Shown: positions 23,825 to 32,914, counted from the stretch's first letter. The stretch is 64,000 nucleotides of DNA from Curtobacterium salicis (GCF_011759505.1 NZ_JAAOYO010000004.1:372001-436000); one strand, 5' to 3'. Translations and numbers: made by a program. Notes: a model not told the origin generated them from the sequence alone.

Positions 23825-25048
23825 GTGCGCGTACTCATCCACAATAGCGATTCGCCCCACAACCGCGGCGACCGGGCGATCCTCGCCGGGAACATCGAGC
23901 TCGCCCGCCGTCGCTGGCCGGGCGCTGAGATCGTGTCGCTGTCGCAGTACCCCGACCGGGACGCCGAGTGGTTCGGCATCCGGTTCCTGCCGATCTCCCC
24001 GTACAGCACCGGGATCGGCGACCTGTTCCTGCTGCTGCGTGCCGCCCGGACCGCCGATGTCGTCCTCTGGGGTGGCGGCGAGATCCTCAAGGACTACACG
24101 AACAAGCTCGGCCTCGTGTACTGGCTGCTGAAGTTCCTGCTCGTCCGCCTGGTCAACCGCCACGTCGTGGGGGCGTTCCAGGGCATCGGCCCGACGTCGG
24201 CGACGATCAGCAAGCGCCTCATCCGCGCGACGGTGGACCTGACCGAGGTCTTCATCGTCCGCGACGAGGAATCGCGCGACAAGCTGCTGTCGTGGGGCGT
24301 CCGGACCCCCGTCATCTCGTCGTTCGACCCGGCGGTCGTCGGGACGGTGACCACGCCCGACGCCGATGTGCTCGCACGCCTCGAGCGCACGACGGGGCTC
24401 ACCGCGGACCGGCTCGACGGCTCGATCGGCATCGGCGTCCGACGGTGGTTCCACTACAAGCGCAGCGGGTGGATCCCGTTCCGCTTCATCCCGAAGGCAC
24501 TGCGCCGCTCCCAGACGGAGTCCGACGACCTCGTCACGTACCGGGCGGCGCTCGCCGAGCTGGTCGACACCGTCGTCGAGCGGTGGGACGCCGACGTGGT
24601 CTTCTACCCGATGCACATGGAGGCGTCCGAGGGTGACGCCGCGTTCGCCCGCGAGGTCATCGCGGCCATGCGCCACGGCGACCGCACCTTCGTCGTGGAG
24701 GCCGACGAGTTCTCGCCGGCCGAGTACGCAGGACTGATGTCCCGCAGCCGGCTCTTCATCGCCAGCCGCCTGCACTCCGCCATCGTCGCGACCATCGCCG
24801 GTGTGCCGGCCACGGTGCTGTACTACGTGGACAAGGGCCGCCTGTTCTTCGAGCAGATCGGTCAGCAGCGCTACGCGCGGCCGATCGAGGACGCCCTCAC
24901 CCCGACGTTCGTCGCCGACGTGGTGGCGTCGCTCGAGGACCTCGACGAGCACCGCGGTCGGGTCGTCACCGACCTCGCCACCGGCGTCGCCCGGATGACG
25001 GACGCGCTGCACGCGGACTTCGCGCGCGGGACCGAGCGCAGCGCGTGA
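23825..25048 (+). CDS. Polysaccharide pyruvyl transferase family protein
   Basis: Member of the CsaB/WcaK family, 407 residues, predicted to add pyruvate ketals from phosphoenolpyruvate to sugars of an envelope polysaccharide. Evidence is the N-terminal NSDSPHNRGDRAILAG segment, the WGGGEILKD glycine motif after two hydrophobic strands, VRDEESRDKL, and the C-terminal SRLHSAIVATIAGVP with its conserved Arg-x-His. The GTG with CAGGAG upstream gives a typical N-terminus. The next gene overlaps by GTGA and encodes a flippase-like membrane protein, so the two may modify and handle the same lipid-linked glycan. Confidence 0.87.
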   Translation: MRVLIHNSDSPHNRGDRAILAGNIELARRRWPGAEIVSLSQYPDRDAEWFGIRFLPISPYSTGIGDLFLLLRAARTADVVLWGGGEILKDYTNKLGLVYWLLKFLLVRLVNRHVVGAFQGIGPTSATISKRLIRATVDLTEVFIVRDEESRDKLLSWGVRTPVISSFDPAVVGTVTTPDADVLARLERTTGLTADRLDGSIGIGVRRWFHYKRSGWIPFRFIPKALRRSQTESDDLVTYRAALAELVDTVVERWDADVVFYPMHMEASEGDAAFAREVIAAMRHGDRTFVVEADEFSPAEYAGLMSRSRLFIASRLHSAIVATIAGVPATVLYYVDKGRLFFEQIGQQRYARPIEDALTPTFVADVVASLEDLDEHRGRVVTDLATGVARMTDALHADFARGTERSA

Positions 25049-26037
25049 GCCCCACGACGAAGAAGGTCCTGCGGCGGGTCGTCCCGATCGCCTTCTACCT
25101 GCTGCTCGCCCTCTTCCTGTTCCTCTACATCCGGGGCGTCGACTGGGCGCAGCTCGCCGACATCCGCTGGAACTGGTGGTGGGTCGCGGTCGCGACGGTC
25201 ATCAGCCTCGGCTTCCGGTACTGGGGCGTCGGCATCTGGTTCTTCCTGCTCCGACGACTCGGCGCGACCGGCCTGCAGGGCAGCGGCGTCGCCCTGACGT
25301 TCGTCTACGCGAAGTCGTGGATGGGGCGGTACATCCCCGGTGCGGCGACCTGGATCATCGGCAAGGTCTACTTCGCCTCGAAGCACGGGGTGTCCCGTGC
25401 CCGGCTCGGTGTCAGCGGGTTGCTCGAGGGGGCGTTGCAGATCGCGGCGACGCTCGCGCTCGCGCTGGTCCTGCTGCTCATCGACCCGCGGACGCACAAC
25501 CTGGACCCGTGGATCATCGTGCTGATGATCGTGGCCTTCGTCGGGTGCGTCGTCTGCCTGGTGCCGAAGGTGTTCGTCTTCCTCATCAGCACCGCGCTGC
25601 GGATCCTCCGCCGGCCGCCGCTCGACGCCGACGTCGCCCCGAGCCTCGGCACCGTCCTCGGCGGAGCCGGGCTCTACGTCGCCGGTGCCGTGCTCTCCGG
25701 GGCCGCGTACTACTTCATCACGCTCGCCGTGTACCCGTCCCTCGCCCCGACCGACGCGACCTTCGTGATCGGTGCCGCCAGCATGGCGTCGGCGATCAGC
25801 ATGCTCGCGGTCTTCGCACCGGGTGGGCTCGGCGTCCGCGAGGGCGTGCAGGCGCTGCTCCTGGGCCTCGTGATGCCCGTGCCGATCGCCCTGGTCGTCG
25901 TGGTCGTCACCCGCGTCTGGAGCCTCGCCGTCGACGGCCTGTTCCTGCTCACGGCGGCCGTCCCGACGTGGTTCGCGCACCGCCGCAGCGGTGACGAGGC
26001 CGGCTCCACCGAGGTGGAGCCGGCACCCGGGCACTGA
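25045..26037 (+). CDS. Flippase-like / lysylphosphatidylglycerol synthase TM-domain protein (UPF0104)
   Basis: Polytopic membrane protein of 330 residues with about eight hydrophobic helices, of the AglD/MprF transmembrane-domain family (LPG_synthase_TM). The SWMGRYIPGAATWIIGK segment and FAPGGLGVREG match the family's conserved P-G...W and PGG.GxREG motifs. Such domains are thought to flip or handle lipid-linked molecules. No lysyltransferase domain is attached. It is coupled to the pyruvyltransferase by GTGA overlap. A hairpin lies inside its last codons. Confidence 0.85.
   Translation: MSPTTKKVLRRVVPIAFYLLLALFLFLYIRGVDWAQLADIRWNWWWVAVATVISLGFRYWGVGIWFFLLRRLGATGLQGSGVALTFVYAKSWMGRYIPGAATWIIGKVYFASKHGVSRARLGVSGLLEGALQIAATLALALVLLLIDPRTHNLDPWIIVLMIVAFVGCVVCLVPKVFVFLISTALRILRRPPLDADVAPSLGTVLGGAGLYVAGAVLSGAAYYFITLAVYPSLAPTDATFVIGAASMASAISMLAVFAPGGLGVREGVQALLLGLVMPVPIALVVVVVTRVWSLAVDGLFLLTAAVPTWFAHRRSGDEAGSTEVEPAPGH
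25999..26024. terminator. 12-bp hairpin inside the 3' end of the coding region
   Basis: The arms 25999-26010 and 26013-26024 (GCCGGCTCCACC) are exact complements with a 2-nt loop. It encodes residues near the flippase-like protein's C-terminus and precedes a converging stop 5 bp after its own stop. Confidence 0.65.
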
Positions 26038-26041
26038 CGGG

Positions 26042-27619
26042 TCAGCCGCGCGGGGCGACCGGTCGGCGCTCGTCCGCGACCGGCACCGCGCCTCCTGTCC
26101 GGACGACCGCGACGACCGTCACGGCGAGCCCGACGAGCACCAGCAGGACCAGTGCCCCGACGAGGACGGGCGGCACCGGTCCGAGCGCCTCGTAGCGCGT
26201 GATCCCCGCGGCCGTGAGCGGACCGCGGGCCGCGTTCCAGAACCAGCTCGACGCGACACCGAGGCCGTACAGCCCGACCGCGGGCAGCGCGATCGCGAGA
26301 CCCACCGCCACGGCGTCGCGACCGCGGGAGCCCGCCGCCGGAGCCAGACGACCCCACGCCACCGCACTGAGCGCGATCAGGCAGACGATCGCCGGGAAGT
26401 AGTAGCGGCCCTGGGTCGCCGCGACCTCGGTCGTCGTCAGGTAGGCGTGCGCACTCGTGTACGTCTGGATGCCGATGAGCAGCGCCGGGAACACCGCGAG
26501 CACGAGGACCTCCCGACGTCCGGCGCCACGACGGAAGGCGAACACGACCACGGCGACGAGGGCGACCAGCGTGAGCAGGCTCGTCAGCAGGTCGCCGATG
26601 CTCACCTGGGCCTTGATGCCCGGGCTGCCCCAGAACGTCCGCGCCAGGGTGCCCCAGCTGACGTCGAGGAAGTGGGCGAGGGTCGGGTGCTCGCCCGGTG
26701 GGAAGTCCTTCGGCGGCCGCATCGCCGTGTAGCCGTTCGGTTGGACCTGGCCGGAGGTCAGCAGGTTGTGCAGCCACCACCAGGCTCCGACCACGGCCGC
26801 GATGCCGAGGGTGACCACGGTCCGCACCACCCGGCGGGTCAGCGGCAGCACCCCGGCCCCGGCGACGAGGACGACGAGCGCCACGAACGGGATCGCGGGC
26901 AGCCCGGTCCCCTTGATCCAGATGAGGGCACCGAGCGCCACCGCGAGTGCGACCGTCGTCCGCCACCGGAGGTCGCCCGTGAGCAGGCGGACCGACAGCC
27001 AGACGACGATGCCGGCGACGAGCATCACGGGGGCGTCGTTCGACACCGACGACGCGATGGAGGCCAACTGCGGTGTGGCGAACAGGGCCAGTGCACCGAC
27101 GACCGCGGCCCGGGGCGATCGTGTCAGGCGGCGGACGGACGCCCACGTCAGCAGGGGCAGCAGGGTGACCGCGGCGACGTCGACCAGGCGGAGCACCAGG
27201 ACCGCGTGGTCCCACCGCAGGTCGGCGAAGTGCACGGCCTTCAGCACGAGTGCTCCGACGAGGTACGCGGTCGGCGGGTGCTGCGTCATCTGGTCGACCG
27301 TGCTGGACTCACCGGGTGCGCCGGCGAGCAGCTCGGCGAAGTCGGACCACTCCGCCTTCGGCAGCGTCGCCTGCTGTCCCGCGGCGGCCTGCACGGCGTT
27401 GAGCACGTGCATCTCGCCGGGCGCGACCCACGCGTCCCCGATCGCCAGGTGCACGGTGGCGTCGATGTGCGCCGTCTCGTCCGGTGCCTGGAAGACCGGG
27501 ACGACGAGCGCCCAGACGAGCAGCCACAGGCCGAAGGTCACCGTCACGACGGCGACGGCGATGCGCTCCCGACGTGTGGTCGGAGGGGCGTCGGCACGGC
27601 GTCCGGTCGTCGTCAGCAC
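26042..27619 (-). CDS. DUF2142-like polytopic membrane protein (putative GT-C glycosyltransferase)
   Basis: Membrane protein of 525 residues with about 12 hydrophobic helices. The first extracytoplasmic loop carries QAPDETAHID, the acidic PDE..H motif of DUF2142 and other GT-C proteins that use polyprenyl-phosphate sugars. Long loops with ASSVSNDAP and QGRYYFP are also characteristic. A role in transferring a sugar from a lipid carrier outside the membrane is inferred. A relative with a PDENRH motif is at 34988. It is a single-gene unit converging on the flippase-like gene and divergent from purK. Confidence 0.8.
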   Translation of the reverse strand: MLTTTGRRADAPPTTRRERIAVAVVTVTFGLWLLVWALVVPVFQAPDETAHIDATVHLAIGDAWVAPGEMHVLNAVQAAAGQQATLPKAEWSDFAELLAGAPGESSTVDQMTQHPPTAYLVGALVLKAVHFADLRWDHAVLVLRLVDVAAVTLLPLLTWASVRRLTRSPRAAVVGALALFATPQLASIASSVSNDAPVMLVAGIVVWLSVRLLTGDLRWRTTVALAVALGALIWIKGTGLPAIPFVALVVLVAGAGVLPLTRRVVRTVVTLGIAAVVGAWWWLHNLLTSGQVQPNGYTAMRPPKDFPPGEHPTLAHFLDVSWGTLARTFWGSPGIKAQVSIGDLLTSLLTLVALVAVVVFAFRRGAGRREVLVLAVFPALLIGIQTYTSAHAYLTTTEVAATQGRYYFPAIVCLIALSAVAWGRLAPAAGSRGRDAVAVGLAIALPAVGLYGLGVASSWFWNAARGPLTAAGITRYEALGPVPPVLVGALVLLVLVGLAVTVVAVVRTGGAVPVADERRPVAPRG

Positions 27620-27665
27620 CGGGCCATCCTACGGTCGCCGGTCCGCGCGGGGTGTCCTGTGTCCG

Positions 27666-27671
27666 TAGAGT
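27666..27671 (+). promoter_or_regulatory. -10 box (TAGAGT) ahead of purK
   Basis: TAGAGT lies 47 bp before the ATG. GGAAGGAA just upstream of the ATG is a good ribosome binding site, so this mRNA has a leader. Confidence 0.5.
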
Positions 27672-27718
27672 TGTGGCTGGTCCGGGCACCGGGCCGGGAC
27701 GCGGAAGGAACGCACAGG

Positions 27719-28855
27719 ATGGCATTGCGAGTCGGAGTCGTGGGCGGTGGGCAGCTCGCTCGGATGATGGTCCCCGCGGCCGTCGAACTCGGTCTGGACA
27801 TCCGGGTCCTGGCAGAGGGACCGGACATGTCCGCGTCGATCGCCGCGACCGCGGAGGGCGACCACCGTGACGCCGCGACCGTCCTCGCGTTCGCCCGGGA
27901 CGTCGACGTCCTGACCTTCGACCACGAGCACGTCCCGCAGGACGTCCTCCGCGCGCTCGTCGAGGCCGGGGTCGCCGTGCACCCGGGGCCGGACGCCCTC
28001 GCCGTCGCCCAGGACAAGATCGTGATGCGCACCCGCCTCACCGGACTCGGGGTGCCGGTGCCGGACTGGGCCGTGGTGCACGATGCGGACGAGCTGCGCG
28101 CGTTCCTCGGCGAGCACGGCGGGCGAGCCGTCGTGAAGACGCCCCGCGGCGGGTACGACGGCAAGGGCGTGCGCGTCGTCGACGACCCGTCCGACGTCGA
28201 CGACTGGTTCCTCGCCGTCGCCGAGGCCGGTGCCGACCAGGCGCTGCTGGTGGAGGAGCTCGTGCCGTTCACGCGCGAGCTCGCGCAGTCCGTCGCCCGT
28301 CGTCCCTCCGGCGAGGTCGTCGCGTGGCCCCTGGTCGAGACGGTCCAGCGCGACGGCGTCTGTGCCGAGGTCATCGCGCCCGCACCGGGCAGCGCCGGAC
28401 GACTCGCGGACGCGGCGGAGTCGCTCGCCGTCCGGATCGCCGAGGAGCTCGGCGTCACGGGCGTGCTCGCGGTCGAGCTGTTCGAGACCGACGACGAGCG
28501 GATCCTGGTCAACGAGCTCGCGATGCGTCCGCACAACACGGGGCACTGGTCGATCGACGGCGCCACCACGAGCCAGTTCGAACAGCACCTGCGCGCGGTC
28601 CTCGACCTGCCGCTCGGCGCCACCGGCATGCACGCGCCCGCCGCCGTGATGGTGAACGTCCTCGGCGGACCCGCGGACGGCGACCTGGCGGGCCGGTACC
28701 CGGCGGCGCTCGCCGCGTTCCCGGAGGCGAAGTACCACTTCTACGGCAAGGCGCCCCGGCCGGGGCGCAAGGTCGGGCACGTCACGGTCACCGGGTCGGA
28801 CGTCGACGACGTCGTCTACCGGGCGCGGGCGGCGGCGGCGCACTTCGACGACTGA
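27719..28855 (+). CDS. purK: 5-(carboxyamino)imidazole ribonucleotide synthase
   Basis: ATP-grasp enzyme of purine synthesis (378 residues) that joins bicarbonate to aminoimidazole ribonucleotide. The N-terminal GVVGGGQLARMM, the central VVKTPRGGYDGKGV, the TVQRDGVC segment and EFAMRPHNTGHWSIDG-like C-terminal motif (here NELAMRPHNTGHW) are diagnostic. The length is normal. Its partner purE lies 2.3 kb downstream on the same strand, separated by a secreted glucanase gene, although the two are usually adjacent in relatives. The start is supported by GGAAGGAA. Confidence 0.95.
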   Translation: MALRVGVVGGGQLARMMVPAAVELGLDIRVLAEGPDMSASIAATAEGDHRDAATVLAFARDVDVLTFDHEHVPQDVLRALVEAGVAVHPGPDALAVAQDKIVMRTRLTGLGVPVPDWAVVHDADELRAFLGEHGGRAVVKTPRGGYDGKGVRVVDDPSDVDDWFLAVAEAGADQALLVEELVPFTRELAQSVARRPSGEVVAWPLVETVQRDGVCAEVIAPAPGSAGRLADAAESLAVRIAEELGVTGVLAVELFETDDERILVNELAMRPHNTGHWSIDGATTSQFEQHLRAVLDLPLGATGMHAPAAVMVNVLGGPADGDLAGRYPAALAAFPEAKYHFYGKAPRPGRKVGHVTVTGSDVDDVVYRARAAAAHFDD

Positions 28856-28878
28856 CCGCGTCGGACCGGTCGCGGGGA

Positions 28879-28898
28879 CGTCGACGGGCCGGTCGACG
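28879..28898 (+). terminator. Weak hairpin after purK
   Basis: CGTCGAC (28879-28885) and GTCGACG (28892-28898) pair over 7 bp with a 6-nt loop. It would separate purK from the glucanase gene. Support is limited to the stem. Confidence 0.35.
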
Positions 28899-29011
28899 GT
28901 CCGCCGGTCGGCCGACACCCGGGTGGGTGGCACCCGCTCTGGGAACTCGTCACGGCGGTCGGCGGGTGGTGCGATGGTCGGGTCCGATCCGTCGTCCCTG
29001 GAGCCGTTCCC

Positions 29012-31027
29012 GTGTCCCGCCCTGCCGCTGTCCCCGTCCCTCCCGTCCGACGCGGCCTGCGCTCGGCGTCGCGGGTCACCGCGCGGCTCGCGGCACTGGT
29101 CGTGACGGTGGTGACGTCGGCCCTGGTGGTCGGTGTCGTCGCCCCGTCGAGTCCCGCGGACGCGGCCACGACGGACGTGCGCACCGCGACCTCGACCCAG
29201 CTCTACGGCACCGGGCCGTACCTGTCGCCGACCAGCGAGGCCGCGAAGAACGCGACGGCCCTGCGGACGAGCGACCCGGCCGGCTCCCGCGCCGCGGCGA
29301 CGATCGCCCGGCACCCGGTCGCCACGTGGCTCGGGGAGTGGGCCACCGGCTCGCTGCTGACGAAGACGATCGACTCCGCGACCGCCGGTGCCGCGGCCTC
29401 GGGGACGACGGCGGTGTTCGTCGTCTACGCGATCCCGGACCGCGACTGCGGCGGCTACTCGGCCGGGGGCTTCGACGAACGGACCTACGACAGCTGGATC
29501 GACCAGGTCGTCGCCCGTGTCGCCGGGAAGCGTGCCGCCGCAGTCGTCGAACCGGACTCCCTCGCGATGCTGAGCAACGCGGCGTGTACCGCCTCGCTCG
29601 ACGAGCAGCGGTACCGGATCCTCTCGCGGACGGTCGCGGCCTTCACGGCGGCGGGGGTGCCGGCCTACCTCGACGGCGGGAACTCGAACTGGGTGCCGCC
29701 GGCGACGATGGCCGCGCGCCTGCAGCGGGCCGGCGTGCAGCAGGCCCGGGGGTTCTCGACGAACGTCGCGAACTACTACCCGGTGGCGCAGGAGCAGGCG
29801 TACGCCCAGGAGGTGTCGGCGCTGACCGGCGGAGCGCACTACGTGATCGACACCTCCCGCAACGGACAGGGGTGGCGCGGCACCTGGTGCAACGCACCCG
29901 GGGCGGGGCTCGGCGCGACGCCACGGGTGGTCGACGACGGCACCGCGGCGGACGCGCTGCTCTGGGTGAAGACCCCGGGCGCCAGCGACGGCACGTGCAA
30001 CGGGGGTCCGGCGGCGGGCAAGTGGTACTCGGCGGCGGCACAGTCGCTGGTGGCGAAGGCCGCGCTCGCGCTGCCGGTCGACACCGGGGTCGTCGGCACG
30101 GTGGACACCGTCGTCGGCGGGCTGGCCGGCGTCCGGGTCACCGGGTGGACCGCGGACGCGGCTGCCCCGACCACGTCGCTGCCCGTCCAGGTCTGGGTCG
30201 ACGGTTCGCCCGCGGGCACCGGCACGGCCGACCGTCCGCGGCAGGACATCGCCGACGCGTACGGCACCGGCGCGGACCACGGCTACGACCTGGCGGTGGC
30301 CGCGCCGGCCGGGCGCCACGAGGTGTGTGTCGGGACGATCTCGGTCGCCGGAGCGACGTCGCGCCTCGGGTGCGAGACCACGGACGTCGCCGGCCACGAC
30401 CCGGTCGTCGTGCTGGACGGCGCGGCGGTCTCCGTCGGTGGCATCCGCGTGCGGGGTCGTGCCGCTGACGCCGACGACCCCACGGCCACACTGAGCACGA
30501 CGCTCCTGGTGGACGGTGCGGTCGTCCGGACGACGGCGGCCGGTCGTTCCCCGCGGGACGTCGACGCGCTGCCGGGCTTCGGTGCGGCGCACGGCTTCGC
30601 CGCCGTGGTCCCGGCCGGTGCCGGGACCCACACGGTCTGCGCCCGTGCGGTGTCGGTCGGCCCCGGGGTGGACACCACCGGGACCTGCCGCCGGGTGTCC
30701 GTCCCCGCGAGCGCCCCGCGTGCTCGGCTCGAGCAGGTCGCGTCGGCGAGCCACCGGCGGGTGACGGTGAGAGGCTGGGCCTTCGACCGGGAGCGCACCG
30801 ACCGCGCCACCACCGTCGTGGTCCGGGTGGCCGGACGGCCGGCCGTGCGGATCGTCGCGGACGACGTCCGGGACGACGTCGACCGGTCCTACGGGGTGGG
30901 GGTCGACCACGGGTTCTCCGCCGTGGTGCCGGCCGTCAGCGGGCAGCGGTCGGTGTGCGTCTCGGTGCGCGGGATCGGTGCGGGCGGCGACCGCTCCCTC
31001 GGCTGCCGGACCGTCCGCGTCCGCTGA
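29012..31027 (+). CDS. Secreted glycoside hydrolase family 6 glucanase with three C-terminal repeat modules
   Basis: Secreted enzyme of 671 residues predicted to cut beta-1,4-glucan (cellulose). A long signal peptide (1 to about 51, basic start, hydrophobic 27-43, cleavage near ADA) is followed by a GH6 catalytic domain (about 60-370). It shows VYAIPDRDCGGY, VEPDSLA, YLDGGNSNWV, FSTNVANYY, DTSRNGQG and the C-terminal VKTPGASDGTC. The last 300 residues are three copies of a module of about 95 residues with G-W-x-x-D, R-x-D-x-x-x-x-Y, HGF, VC and GC positions. The same module occurs four times in the protein at 56261. The modules may bind wall or plant polysaccharide. The GTG follows GGAG at good spacing. 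The gene splits purK from purE. Confidence 0.88.
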   Translation: MSRPAAVPVPPVRRGLRSASRVTARLAALVVTVVTSALVVGVVAPSSPADAATTDVRTATSTQLYGTGPYLSPTSEAAKNATALRTSDPAGSRAAATIARHPVATWLGEWATGSLLTKTIDSATAGAAASGTTAVFVVYAIPDRDCGGYSAGGFDERTYDSWIDQVVARVAGKRAAAVVEPDSLAMLSNAACTASLDEQRYRILSRTVAAFTAAGVPAYLDGGNSNWVPPATMAARLQRAGVQQARGFSTNVANYYPVAQEQAYAQEVSALTGGAHYVIDTSRNGQGWRGTWCNAPGAGLGATPRVVDDGTAADALLWVKTPGASDGTCNGGPAAGKWYSAAAQSLVAKAALALPVDTGVVGTVDTVVGGLAGVRVTGWTADAAAPTTSLPVQVWVDGSPAGTGTADRPRQDIADAYGTGADHGYDLAVAAPAGRHEVCVGTISVAGATSRLGCETTDVAGHDPVVVLDGAAVSVGGIRVRGRAADADDPTATLSTTLLVDGAVVRTTAAGRSPRDVDALPGFGAAHGFAAVVPAGAGTHTVCARAVSVGPGVDTTGTCRRVSVPASAPRARLEQVASASHRRVTVRGWAFDRERTDRATTVVVRVAGRPAVRIVADDVRDDVDRSYGVGVDHGFSAVVPAVSGQRSVCVSVRGIGAGGDRSLGCRTVRVR

Positions 31028-31032
31028 CGGGC

Positions 31033-31115
31033 GTCCGCCGCCGAGCGGCACGGTCCGCCGCTGAGCAGCACGGTCCAGCTACCAGCCACCAGCCACCAGC
31101 CACCGGCCACCGGCC
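31033..31115. repeat. 20-bp and 7-bp tandem repeats after the glucanase gene
   Basis: Two 20-bp units beginning GTCCGCCGC (31033-31052 and 31053-31072, two mismatches) are followed by three ACCAGCC and two ACCGGCC units (31081-31115). The run starts 5 bp after the glucanase stop and ends 57 bp before the purE -10 box. Confidence 0.9.
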
Positions 31116-31171
31116 GCTGGCGTCCGCGGACACACAGCGACGATCCGATCCGATCCGACCCGGCCCGCGGC

Positions 31172-31177
31172 TAGGCT
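31172..31177 (+). promoter_or_regulatory. -10 box (TAGGCT) of a leaderless promoter for purE
   Basis: TAGGCT ends 6 bp before the GTG at 31184. The gene has no ribosome binding site. This gives purE its own promoter despite its link with purK. Confidence 0.6.
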
Positions 31178-31183
31178 CGTCGC

Positions 31184-31690
31184 GTGACCGACACCACCGC
31201 CGCACCGCTCGTCTCGATCATCATGGGGTCCGACTCGGACTGGCCGACCATGCGCGCCGCCGCCGAGACCCTCGACGCCCTCGGCATCCCGTACGAGGCC
31301 GATGTCGTCTCCGCGCACCGCACACCCGACAAGATGATCCGGTTCGGACGGGGAGCTGCGGACCGCGGGATCCGGGTCGTCATCGCCGGCGCCGGCGGTG
31401 CCGCCCACCTGCCGGGGATGGTCGCCTCGGTCACGACCCTGCCCGTGATCGGCGTCCCGGTGCAGCTCGCCCGGCTCGACGGCCTCGACTCCCTGCTGTC
31501 GATCGTGCAGATGCCCGCCGGCATCCCGGTCGCGACGATGGCCATCAACGGCGCCGCCAACGCCGGGCTCTTCGCGGCCCGGATCATCGGCTCGACCGAC
31601 CCGGTGATCGCGGCCGCGCTCCGCGACCACGCCGCCGACCTGGAGCTGATCGTGGAGCGGAAGGCACAGGCGCTCCGCGACAGCCTCTGA
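31184..31690 (+). CDS. purE: 5-(carboxyamino)imidazole ribonucleotide mutase
   Basis: Class I PurE (168 residues), which rearranges N5-CAIR to CAIR in purine synthesis. GSDSDWPTM (15-23) and the catalytic His45 in SAHRTP are present, as is [11 protein letters not shown], the loop closing over the substrate. The length matches bacterial PurE. It works after PurK (27719). The GTG start is fixed by a leaderless -10 box. The gene ends 19 bp before the converging stop of a secreted lysozyme; no strong hairpin was seen between them. Confidence 0.95.
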   Translation: MTDTTAAPLVSIIMGSDSDWPTMRAAAETLDALGIPYEADVVSAHRTPDKMIRFGRGAADRGIRVVIAGAGGAAHLPGMVASVTTLPVIGVPVQLARLDGLDSLLSIVQMPAGIPVATMAINGAANAGLFAARIIGSTDPVIAAALRDHAADLELIVERKAQALRDSL

Positions 31691-31709
31691 GGCAGGTCGG
31701 CGCCGGGGC

Positions 31710-32705
31710 TCACTCCCGCTTCGCGGCGAAGGCCCGCAGGTTCGAGACCGAGGACGCGTAGACGTCCTGGTCGCCGGGGAACACGCCGCTCGGCGCCCAC
31801 TGCCAGAAGCGCCACTGCTGCCAGCTCCGGCCGAGCGTGCCCGGCGAGGTGAAGTCGTGCGACGGGTAGAGCGCGACGAACAGCGGGTTGGCACTGAAGC
31901 GGACACTGTTGTTGGTGCACTGCCGCCACCAGTCGGTCGTCGTGTAGATCGCGGGCCACCGGCCGGTCTTCTGGTGCACGGTGTCCGAGAAACTGCGGAT
32001 CCAGGTGCGCATCCGGTCCCAGCTCAACCCGTAGCAGGTGCCCTGCGCCGCGCTGCCGTACTCGATGTCGAGCAGCGGGGGCAGCGTCCAACCGTCGGGG
32101 TTCCACTGGCCCATGGACCGGAAGAAGAACTCGGCGGTGGCACGGCCGCTCGCCTGCGACGGCTGCGCGTACACGTACCCGCCGCGGATCAGCCCCGCTC
32201 GTCGTGACGCCTCGTACTGCTGCACGTACGTCCGGCTCTGGTACGTGACGCCCTCGGTCGCCTTCACGTAGGCGAAGCGTGCACCGTTCCGGTACGCGGC
32301 CGTGAAGTCGACGTCCGGCTGCCAGGCGCTGACGTCCATGCCCTGCACCTTGCCGGGAGGCGGACCGCCGGCGGCCGCGGCGGACCGTGACGTCGTCCCC
32401 TGCGTCGTCGTCCCGTGTCCGGCTGCGGTCCCGCTCTGCGCGGCGTGGGCGGCGATGCTCGCACCCATGGCGTGGTCGCCGGTCGCGTCCATCGTCGCGA
32501 GCGACGGGTCCGGCGTCCCGGACGCCGCGGCGACCGTGGTCGGCGCCACGGCGGTCCCCGCGGCGTCGGCGTCGGCGTGGAGACCGGGCACGAGCACCTG
32601 GCCGCTCACGAGTGCCGCCGCGCAGGCGACGGTCAGGCCGAGCGCGAGCCGGCGTGCCGGTCGCCGTCCGGCCGGTCGTGGTGTCGCGCGTGATCGAGTC
32701 GACAT
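31710..32705 (-). CDS. Secreted GH25 muramidase (lysozyme)
   Basis: Secreted peptidoglycan hydrolase of 331 residues. A signal peptide (1 to about 49, hydrophobic 20-40) leads into an Ala/Thr/Gly-rich linker (about 50-120). The GH25 domain follows, with GMDVSAWQPDVDF, FAYVKATEGVTY, LLDIEYG and the C-terminal QWRFWQWAPSG, all typical of Chalaropsis-type lysozymes. It probably trims the organism's own wall or other bacteria. The ATG has GGGGAGG just upstream and a TACCAT -10 box on the same strand at 32780-32775. The frame remains open further upstream, but that region overlaps the promoter. Confidence 0.92.
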   Translation of the reverse strand: MSTRSRATPRPAGRRPARRLALGLTVACAAALVSGQVLVPGLHADADAAGTAVAPTTVAAASGTPDPSLATMDATGDHAMGASIAAHAAQSGTAAGHGTTTQGTTSRSAAAAGGPPPGKVQGMDVSAWQPDVDFTAAYRNGARFAYVKATEGVTYQSRTYVQQYEASRRAGLIRGGYVYAQPSQASGRATAEFFFRSMGQWNPDGWTLPPLLDIEYGSAAQGTCYGLSWDRMRTWIRSFSDTVHQKTGRWPAIYTTTDWWRQCTNNSVRFSANPLFVALYPSHDFTSPGTLGRSWQQWRFWQWAPSGVFPGDQDVYASSVSNLRAFAAKRE

Positions 32706-32774
32706 GTCGTCCTCCCCTGGACGCAGCGTCGGTGCTGCGGTCGGGGCGGCCCTGATCGCCGCCCGTCCGGAGCG

Positions 32775-32780
32775 ATGGTA
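32775..32780 (-). promoter_or_regulatory. -10 box (TACCAT, - strand) for the GH25 gene
   Basis: On the - strand TACCAT lies about 70 bp before the ATG at 32705 and is preceded by a TTGG-containing stretch. It supports the chosen start. Confidence 0.45.
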
Positions 32781-32863
32781 CCCAACCGTCGCGGTCGGTC
32801 CGGACGCTGGTGCGGGGGCTGGCCAGACGACGACGGACACGGTCCGTGGCGGGCCGGACGGGG

Positions 32864-32897
32864 GTGTCGGACGGGAGGCACGCCTCCCGTCCGACAC
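32864..32897 (-). terminator. 16-bp perfect hairpin after the lipoprotein gene
   Basis: The arms 32864-32879 and 32882-32897 (GTGTCGGACGGGAGGC) are exact complements with a 2-nt loop. It lies just downstream of the lipoprotein stop on the - strand. Confidence 0.8.
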
Positions 32898-32914
32898 GGA
32901 CGCACCGGTCCGGC

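Noticed and set aside
27629..31051. Very long - strand open frame across purK and the glucanase gene
   Set aside because: It is the complement of well-supported + strand genes. Its translation is a low-complexity Arg/Asp/Gly/Pro mix typical of antisense frames in GC-rich DNA, with no domain.
31141..31160. GATCC-type pentanucleotide run ahead of purE as an operator
   Set aside because: Short, low-complexity and outside the -35 position; too little to support a binding site.
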